Below are positions 8,507 to 15,129 of a stretch of DNA of 64,000 bases, piece after piece; the stretch's first letter is position 1, and each line of letters begins with the position of its first letter. The translations under genes were made by a program, and so were the position numbers. Under the pieces are notes generated by a model. That model was not told the origin of the DNA. It made no database searches and worked only from the letters and a program-made list of their open reading frames with translations. Source of the DNA: Strigamia acuminata (taxonomy: Eukaryota > Arthropoda > Chilopoda > Geophilomorpha > Linotaeniidae); NCBI GenBank assembly GCA_949358305.1, contig OX442322.1, positions 620,001 to 684,000 of the forward strand. Reading direction: 5' to 3'.

Positions 8507-8788
8507 ATGTATCTATTCAAAATCCAAACAAGCAAAACATCGGAAGACAAATTAATCATTTTGAAACATCTGTCAACATTTCTCTTAGTGAATTTTGGAG
8601 GAACAATTAAAGAAAAAACACAGTCTTCACTATTATGGCAACCCCAACAAATGATCAAGAGACAAACGCTAATTGAAAAACTGGGAAAATTTAATATCCT
8701 TAATATAGCGGAAATTAAGTTTGTTCACGATGGAGTTACTCTGTCAGAACTCAAAGCATTGGCAGAAATCAATCACTTATTTGGTTAA
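8507..8788 (+). CDS. Hypothetical protein, end of the Polinton block
   Basis: A 93-codon ORF from ATG 8507 (MYLFKIQTSKTSEDKL). It encodes a mixed-charge protein rich in Ile/Leu/Lys with no recognised motif, signal peptide or membrane segment. It follows the protease gene in the same orientation after about 220 bp of AT-rich spacer. An in-frame ATG at 8480 is less likely because it adds only a Lys/Ile run from AT-rich DNA. It may be a small accessory gene of the element or a chance ORF. Confidence 0.3.
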   Translation: MYLFKIQTSKTSEDKLIILKHLSTFLLVNFGGTIKEKTQSSLLWQPQQMIKRQTLIEKLGKFNILNIAEIKFVHDGVTLSELKALAEINHLFG

Positions 8789-8812
8789 AATAGCATTAAA
8801 ATTCATCGCATA

Positions 8813-9860
8813 AAATAAATATTAAGTTTAGTGTTTATCCTTTACAAAACAGGTGCAAAGTCATTAAATAAAATCATCACAAATATTAATTGGAACAAGT
8901 CCAAAACCATTTAAATGGAATGAAAAAGAATAAAAGAATTTGCAATAAAGTTGACATATTATCATCTGAATATTTTTTTTGTTTATGTAAAAAAATTTTT
9001 TCATTTGCTCAAAATAAATATTAAGTTTAGTGTTTTCCCTTTAAAAACAAGTGCAAAGCTATTTACTGTAAATAAAATCATCTCAATACTAATTGGACCA
9101 AGTCCAAAACCATTCAAATGAAATGGAAAAAAAATAGAAAGAAAACACACCGCAGCTGTGCGAGCCTTATTCTTATTTCGATTAAAAAAAATACAAACGC
9201 GCGACCAAGTCAAAGACAAAAAAAAACACACCGCAGCTGTGCGAGCCTTATTCTTAAAAGCTGCATTTCAATTAAAAAAAATACAAGCGCGCGACCAAAT
9301 CAAAGACAAAAATAAAAAGAAAGTTTGATATTTTGAAATAACAGCTGTGTCTGCAATAAAGTTGTCATATTATCATCTGAATATTTTTTTTGTTTATGTA
9401 AAAAGATTCGATTTTTTTTTAATTCCTCAAAATAAATATTAAGTTTAGTGTTTTCCCTTTACAAAACAGGTACAAATCATCACAATATTAATTAGACCAA
9501 GTCCAAACCCATTTTAATATAATGAAAAAAAGAAAAAAAGTAAGTTTAATATTTTGAAACAACAGCTGTGTCTGAAATTGGGTGGACATATTTGTTCAGT
9601 TGATTCGAGATTAATGTGTAATTAATATGTACCTCGCATGAGGCTGTGTTTTTTATTGTACCACGTGGTGACGTCAATCTATTTTTGTTTCACTTGTTGA
9701 ATCACCACTCACTTGACAACTCAATGTAGAAATGTTTAATATTTATCCTACTCATCTTTAAGAATATTATCATCTGAATATTTTTTTTGTTTATGAAAAG
9801 AACGTACGATTTTTTTTTTTCATTTTAAAATAACAGCTATCTGCAATTAGATTTTTTTTC
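8813..9860. repeat. Diverged tandem repeats of about 400 bp
   Basis: A degenerate array in AT-rich DNA. The marker atcatctgaatatttttttt recurs near 8963, 9372 and 9768, and aaataaatattaagtttagtg near 8814, 9010 and 9429, so the unit is about 200-410 bp. Inside it an 80-bp tandem duplication (9147-9225 and 9227-9306) shares caccgcagctgtgcgagcct. Near 9661-9676 an E-box (CACGTG) abuts a CRE-like TGACGTCA. No coding capacity is credible. It may be a decayed terminal region of the Polinton or an unrelated satellite. Confidence 0.5.
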
Positions 9861-9957
9861 CCCTCCCATTTTTTAATCATTTCAAGCAGTTACTCATTCG
9901 GAAATAAACCTTAATTTTTTTATTCTTTTTTTTACACAAATGAACATTATTTTCTTA

Positions 9958-9963
9958 TTTATT
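9958..9963 (-). terminator. Polyadenylation signal AATAAA
   Basis: The minus strand reads AATAAA 13 bases beyond the TGA of the 9976-10465 gene, consistent with a short 3' UTR. Confidence 0.4.
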
Positions 9964-9975
9964 CTTTGTTTATAG

Positions 9976-10465
9976 TCATTTCGTGGAATCCTTGTTTTCT
10001 CTCATTTCGTAGAACTCAGAAAATTCTTCCTCTTCTTCTTCTGCTGCCGCTTCCTCTTCCATTTCATGTAATCCCATAATGTTTTTAATCTTTTTCTCCG
10101 GTAATATTTCTATTAATTGTCTTATGCACTCTTTGCAATACTTATCCAACTGTCTGAAAGGTTTCTCGTTCAACTGAATGTCTTTTTTGTCTATGATAAA
10201 TATCATAGCATAATCTGATACTTCGATCACTCGCCCTCCAAACTTTATGAATATTCCGGCAATAATTGCCGATATCCTTTTACGTCGTTCATCCAATGGC
10301 AGCCGTTTTGATACTTCCAAGTAAAACCAAAAAAATTCCTAAAATAAAAAAATAAAAATAAACTCACATTGAAATAATTTTAAAAACAGTAATTTAGCTG
10401 ACCGGAGTTGTCGCTGGAGTTGTTGCTGGAGTTGTCGCTGACGATGTTGACGCTGAAGAAAACAT
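9976..10465 (-). CDS. Candidate two-exon gene, unknown product
   Basis: Exon 1 starts at ATG 10465 and encodes a Ser/Thr/Pro-rich peptide with ATTP repeats. A phase-0 intron of 64 bp (10402-10339) would end in a good acceptor, TTTTTATTTTAG. Exon 2 then runs to TGA 9976. Exon 2 encodes EFFWFY, then LPLDERRKRISAIIAGIF, a mixed alpha/beta-like segment with KKDIQLNEKPFRQLDKYC, and a Glu-rich tail. The donor (GGTCAGC) is weak. A TATA box lies 60 bp upstream of the ATG and a polyadenylation signal follows the stop. I do not recognise the family. It could be a small host gene or an accessory gene of the neighbouring Polinton. Confidence 0.4.
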
Positions 10466-10524
10466 TTTTAACAAAAGGCAAGCTTAATGTTGAAAATGTT
10501 GACTTCAGTATGTTGATAAAGACT

Positions 10525-10533
10525 TATATATAC
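10525..10533 (-). promoter_or_regulatory. TATA box of the 9976-10465 gene
   Basis: The minus strand reads TATATATAAG about 60 bp upstream of ATG 10465, leaving room for a transcription start about 30 bp downstream near the TCAACATAC stretch. Confidence 0.4.
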
Positions 10534-10835
10534 CAGACTGCATTTTAATTTTCATAGAAAATCAAAATAAATCCAATTACATTTCCTATTTTAAATCGAA
10601 TTAAAATGAAATAATATAAAATAAAAAATACAGTACAATTAAAAAATAAGTAATTGAATTAAAATTGAAAAAAATGTCTTTTATTTTTTTGCCACTATTT
10701 TATTCGGCAATGTGTAATAGCTTTTAACAAATGGGCTTTTGCACTTACAATTTAATACTGCAAAAATGAATGATATTAGAATGTGTTATTTTTGCCTTTA
10801 TGTTATTCTGATATGTGTAATTTGAAATGTTCAGA

Positions 10836-11345
10836 ATTGAAATAAAATGATATAAAATTTAAAAGAATTGAAATAGAGTTTTTAAAAAAATCAAATTAAA
10901 ATACAATTTTAAAACGAATTAAAATAAAATGATATAAAATTTAAAAGAATTGAAATAGAGTTTTTAAAAAAATCGAATCAAAATACAATTTTAAAACGAA
11001 TTAAAATAAAATGATATAAAATTTAAAAGAATTGAAATAGAGTTTTTAAAAAAAATCGAATTAAAATACAATTTTAAAACGAATTAAAATGAAATGATAT
11101 AAAATTTAAAAGAATTGAAATAAAGTTTTTAAAAAAAATCGAATTAAAATACAATTTTAAAACGAATTAAAATAAAATGATATAAAATTTAAAAGAAGTG
11201 AAATAGAGTTTTTAAAAAAAAATCGAATTAAAATACAATTTTAAAACGAATTAAAATAAAATGATATAAAATTTAAAAGAATTGAAATAGAGTTTTTAAA
11301 AAAATCGAATTAAAATACAATTTAAAATCGAATTAAAATAGAGAA
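10836..11345. repeat. AT-rich tandem array, unit about 82 bp
   Basis: About six copies of a unit containing aaatgatataaaatttaaaag, attgaaatagagttttt and tacaattttaaaacgaatta. Copies differ by a few substitutions and by A-run length. The flanks (10466-10835 and 11346-11478) are AT-rich, with no gene seen. Confidence 0.85.
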
Positions 11346-11478
11346 AAATTAAAATACAATTAAAAACAATTGAAATACGAATTTTAAAAAAGGAAATGTA
11401 ATTGATTTACTTTCTTGTATATATATGTATTGGAACCTCAATGCGAGTACGAATACGAGCTTAGGTTAGCTAGGCATG

Positions 11479-11803
11479 CAGTCGCCGCTGATACACGCGG
11501 ACCTCCGTAGCATCGGGAGAAACGCCAGTCGCCGCTGATACACGCGGGCCTCCGTAGCATCGGGAGAAACGCCAGTCGCCGCTGACACACGCGGGCCTCC
11601 GTAGCATCGGGAGAAACGCCAGTCGCCGCTGACACACGCGGGCCTCCGTAGCATCGGGAGGAACGCCAGTCGCCGCTGACACACGCGGGCCTCCGTAGCA
11701 TCGGGAGGAACGCCAGTCGCCGCTGACACACGCGGGCCTCCGTAGCATCGGGAGAAACGCCAGTCGCCGCTGATACACGCGGGCCTCCGTAGCATCGGGA
11801 GGA
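11479..11803. repeat. 47-bp GC-rich minisatellite, seven copies
   Basis: Units start at 11479, 11526, 11573, 11620, 11667, 11714 and 11761. Each contains cagtcgccgctga, acacgcgggcctccgtagca and tcgggag. Differences are confined to a few positions (gatac/gacac, gagaaac/gaggaac). Because 47 is not a multiple of 3, the unit is open in several frames and yields spurious repeat proteins. Both sides carry a related sequence (cgaatacgagcttaggttag on the left, cgaatacgcggttaggttag on the right). Confidence 0.95.
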
Positions 11804-12001
11804 AACTGAACTGCTGGACTGTTCCAACACGAATACGCGGTTAGGTTAGGGCTGATCAAATTTGAAATTTATCAACATTTGGCAGCTAAATTGGAATTTT
11901 AAAAATCCTTTTGAGCCAGAAATGATAGTTTAACATGGGATCCTATGTGATCCAGTCCCCCACTTTTTACTACAACAACCAATTGTACACACCTGGATCT
12001 A

Positions 12002-12187
12002 TTAGTCTTTTATTACGCTGCTCGGGGGTTTCAAGATCTTCTCTTTTTTGGATTTTGATCTATACTTCCGACCAGTTACTTTATCATCCAGTGGCTCCTT
12101 GGGTGTATTAGGTTCTCCTGGTTCCTTTTTTGAAAACAGATAATCTGCTACAAACTGGTAGTTTATAGCGTTTGGATTCCGTAATGA
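12002..12187 (-). other. Coding-like fragment, no start codon
   Basis: An open minus-strand frame of 61 codons ending at TAA 12002-12004. It encodes NYQFVADYLFSKKEPGEP followed by a Lys-rich tail (RKYRSKSKKEKILKPP). Codon use and the basic tail look protein-like, but there is no ATG and no clear splice acceptor at the upstream edge. The remaining 11804-12252 DNA shows nothing else recognisable. It may be the end of an older gene or element cut by later insertions. Confidence 0.25.
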
Positions 12188-12248
12188 TTAATTAATTAAG
12201 TTCGAAGACACAATCCTTTGATTTGAAGCACTTTTAATTCACTTATCC

Positions 12249-12252
12249 AATT
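12249..12252. repeat. Target site duplication AATT (left)
   Basis: AATT directly precedes the 5' LTR and is repeated at 26631-26634 directly after the 3' LTR. A 4-bp duplication is normal for Ty3/Gypsy integrases. Confidence 0.8.
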
Positions 12253-12606
12253 TGTGATGATTACAAATCGATAGTTATCAATGTTCACCATAGATGGCGC
12301 TGTTTAACCAACGCGCGTATTTCAAACTCGGTTAAAACTAAAAAGCGTAATAAATTATTACTTGGACACGGTGAATAAAATATAACTATTTTATTCAATA
12401 TGAATTAAGTATTAATTACTTGATGATGTTGATTCTATCGAATCAATATCCACTTTACTTACCAGTCGAAGGGAACCAATCGGACCCTTCCGGACCCCAA
12501 CTGGGCCCATCTGGACATAGTCATATATTAGGTCCGGACTAGTGACCCACGAATCCGCCGATTCGTACGCTGATTGGCTGTCGCCAATCTAGTAGTTCTA
12601 CAGAAC

Positions 12607-12614
12607 TATATAAG
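12607..12614 (+). promoter_or_regulatory. TATA box of the Gypsy-1 LTR
   Basis: TATATAAG follows an AGAAC context. The related solo LTR has the same AGAACTATATAAA near 33370, so the core promoter is conserved between the two families. Transcription would start about 30 bp downstream and include the structured region. Confidence 0.6.
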
Positions 12615-13059
12615 CATCAGTTTCTCACCCACTAACCCCTTGGCTTGATAACTGAACTTGTATATTGTCTGTAGTTGAATTGTTATCGTTTGATTTCATT
12701 ATTCTCTATCGACACATCAGGCCACCTCAGCTCTCCACAGTTAGTATTCATTACTATTTTGTTATTGCTGTTGTAGGGCTATTTCGGGAAGGCCAACTCC
12801 GGTAATAGACATGCATTCGCATGAAATGGCCCCGTAACGTTAGCCAGCTGTTCTACGGGACAGTAGGACTTCGTACGGTGGCTTAATATAACGGTCGTAT
12901 ACAGTACGACCTTGCTAAATGAAAGTAGGTCCCTCAGCTAACTGGCCTCAGTCCGCTGCAGGGTGGTTGTTGTAAACAGCCCTCGCAGGTTCCCGTCTTT
13001 TCTCGATTGGTCCTTCCGCACGTTAAAAGTCGGTAAAAGCCTAATATACAGGTAACACG

Positions 13060-13261
13060 CCGGGTTGGTAGCCCGTGAGTAATATCTAAAGATGTTGCGA
13101 TAAAACAACTACCTGGATAATGGTAATCCAATGGCAGTGGCCAATTAATATTTTACCCGGTGCTCGATCGTTGGATCCCGCCATCGTAAGGCATGCTGGC
13201 GGATGGAGGAGTCAAATCCTCCCGCGATGGTTCTCTCGACCGTCGTGACGGTCCCCGCCCC
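13060..13261 (+). ncRNA. Structured RNA module, copy 1 (in the LTR transcript)
   Basis: This module starts CCGGGTTGGTAGCCCGTGA and ends GTCCCCGCCC. It has the conserved core CGTAAGGCATGCTGGCGG, a GGAGGA/TCCTCC hairpin, and an enclosing stem CCATCG/CGATGG. A second copy lies 11 bp downstream, and two more occur in the solo LTR at 33799-34257. Pairing is kept while bases change (see findings), so an RNA structure is likely. Function is unknown: translation, packaging, export or self-processing are all possible. Confidence 0.6.
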
Positions 13262-13271
13262 ATCGTACCCT

Positions 13272-13541
13272 CCGGGTTAGTAACCCGTGAACAGGAGTTG
13301 AACAACACTGTGTTAAATAAATTACTCGGGCATTGGTAATCCTGTATTGGCAATATCTTCTAAACCCGGTAAGTCCATAGAAATGTTTACCTGGTGGTTA
13401 GTACCACCGATAGCGAATTAAAAGCGTACAATTAAATACTCGGCGCCTGATCACGAGATCTTGTCGTCGTAAGGCATGCTGGCGGATGGAGTCTCAACAA
13501 CTCCCGCGACGTTCTCTCAATTGTCGTGACGGTCCCCGCCC
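13272..13541 (+). ncRNA. Structured RNA module, copy 2
   Basis: This is a diverged second copy of the 13060-13261 module with the same CGTAAGGCATGCTGGCGG core. The enclosing stem is CGTCG/CGACG and the inner hairpin is GGAGT/ACTCC. It holds about 70 extra nt in its middle, including a CCTGGTGGTTAGTACCACCG hairpin near 13391-13410. Confidence 0.6.
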
Positions 13542-14003
13542 AATTAATATTTATATAACAATTCATTTGTTGTATTATTTTAATTACTTCACTTTATTCA
13601 TTTGAAACAATGGAATATTCTGCCGAATATTCCTGTTTATGCGTAGGACTTTTCGCATATCTAGATAATCGATGCTGCGGACCAAATACGTCTCCGTAGC
13701 GATATTTGTGACGATGCCGCAAGTCAGCCGTATCCCTCTGGCTTCGCCCGGATCCTCAACCAGTTGATGCCGCCCGTTTACACGCGTCAAGAACCCATAT
13801 TTTGTTGTTAATATTTAGTAATAAATATGTTATGTCACACCAAAACTGTAAGTTATTTCCACTTGATCACATATTCATGTTTGTAAGGGCTTCCGTAGCT
13901 TATCTCGGTTAGGTTGTTGCTAAACTTAGCAACGTCTTGTATAAACCGAATTATCTATCTTAAAAGGACTAATAAATTAGCCCAAAAGTAGAATCGTCAC
14001 AAG

Positions 14004-14021
14004 TGGAGGTTCTACCGAGAT
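14004..14021 (+). promoter_or_regulatory. Gypsy-1 primer binding site (tRNA-Gln)
   Basis: TGGAGGTTCTACCGAGAT starts two bases after the 5' LTR. Its reverse complement (CTCGGTAGAACC then TCCA) fits the 3' end of tRNA-Gln, whose 5' end reads GGTTC(C/T)A in insects. It would prime minus-strand DNA synthesis. Confidence 0.7.
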
Positions 14022-15129
14022 AGGCTGCCTAAATTTAAAATAAATTTTGAAGTTTTTCGTGTGTTTATGAGAGTTCGGAAATGTGCTTACAGTGTTAAAA
14101 TTTCAAATAAAATTTTTTGGATGTGTAAAATAAGTTTCGAACGAAATTTATATTTGCGTTTAATATATTTTATTCTGTTTTAGAACTTCTCGCAAGAAAA
14201 TAAGTGTAATTCACTTTATCCCGATTCTCCGCCGTGGAAATTATACGTTTTAACAAAATAATAATTTCTACCGCGTGGTCAGGCCTAAAGGCCCAACCCG
14301 AGAACAGGAGTCTTGCCCGAACTTGTTGAAGTTGAATCCGCCCGGGTAGCGTCATTTTGTCATCGACAATCTGACAAAAACCACGCGGTCGGGCCTAATT
14401 TTGAAAAGTTGACTGTTGATAGAATTCTTTAACAGTTGTTTTAATTTTAGAAATATTTTTTCACATGTATTTTGCTTGAGACTTCAAGTTAAACCTAAAT
14501 TTATTTGCCTAAATAAATTAGAAAGAAAATTGACGTTTTCCGAAGGAATTAAAATTTATATTTTATTTCAAAGTGGGTTTACCTTATTTTACAGACTTGA
14601 TCTACATTAAAATGTTGGTTAAAAATCGTGATCTCAAGCCATTGAAATCGAATTATACGAATGGAATACCATTCGAATTTTAGCGAAGAAGAATTCTTGC
14701 TGTTGTGTTGCCTAGCAACCCGTGTTGTGCAGAAAAGCCATCGATTCAAACGAATCGGCGCGTCTTTTGAAATTACGAGTTTTAAAAACTTTAAAAAATT
14801 TCCACAAAGGTGATCATTCATTTATTAATAAATGCGGTGATATTTTAAAATATTTTGAAAAGTATCCATTTTGTTTGGTGACTACGTCATAACACTGGAA
14901 TCTGTCAAGATTACGGTTCCACGAACTTGATGATTTCCACCAATCTCAGACGAGATTGGACTCTCGCGAGACTAGCGTTGATATTTGACCAATCAGAGAG
15001 GTGTATCGAAGTACCCTTACTTCCTTTCGAACTAGTGTGACCACTGCTTCGTTTGCGATCCTCCTGAACGTTTGCAACTTCATCGTTATCTCTCAGACTT
15101 AGGAAATTTTCTTAGTTTTAAGTTTAGTT
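14022..15129 (+). other. Gypsy-1 5' leader
   Basis: 1.1 kb without a credible gene. It holds two imperfect direct repeats around gcgtggtcaggcct (14274) and acgcggtcgggcct (14384), and a two-hairpin motif at 14713-14757 that has a counterpart in the 3' UTR. A long leader of this kind usually carries packaging signals and splice donors; I could not fix a donor. Confidence 0.6.
14713..14757 (+). ncRNA. Two-hairpin motif, 5' leader copy
   Basis: TAGCAAC introduces a first stem CAAC/GTTG, then GCAGAAAAGCC, then a second stem CGATTC/GAATCG with loop AAAC. The same layout with different stem bases is at 24688-24735. Confidence 0.5.

Larger units (their letters stand above)
12253..14001 (+). repeat. 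Gypsy-1 5' LTR
   Basis: 1749 bp, beginning TGTGATGATTACAAATCG and ending GAATCGTCACA. A TATA box TATATAAG is at 12607-12614. Downstream of it almost all the remaining 1.4 kb can form stem-loops: a hairpin with a cUACGg tetraloop (12848-12863), a 7-bp stem at 12893-12911, two copies of a large module (13060-13261 and 13272-13541) and a terminal hairpin (13916-13933). A TAGATGGCGC motif lies at 12291-12300. Short ORFs in the LTR (such as 12934-13131 minus) have no support. Confidence 0.95.

Noticed and set aside
11464-11476. TTAGG-like words beside the minisatellite as possible telomeric repeats.
   Set aside because: Only one or two words are present on each side and they are not in tandem phase.
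11438-11859. Three overlapping minus-strand repeat proteins over the 47-bp array.
   Set aside because: A 47-bp unit without stops is open in several frames by arithmetic. Nothing favours one frame.
12934-13131. Short ORFs inside the Gypsy-1 LTRs (repeated at 25563-25982 and in the solo LTR).
   Set aside because: They are identical only because the LTRs are identical, they cross the RNA stem-loops, and they are not kept in the diverged solo LTR.
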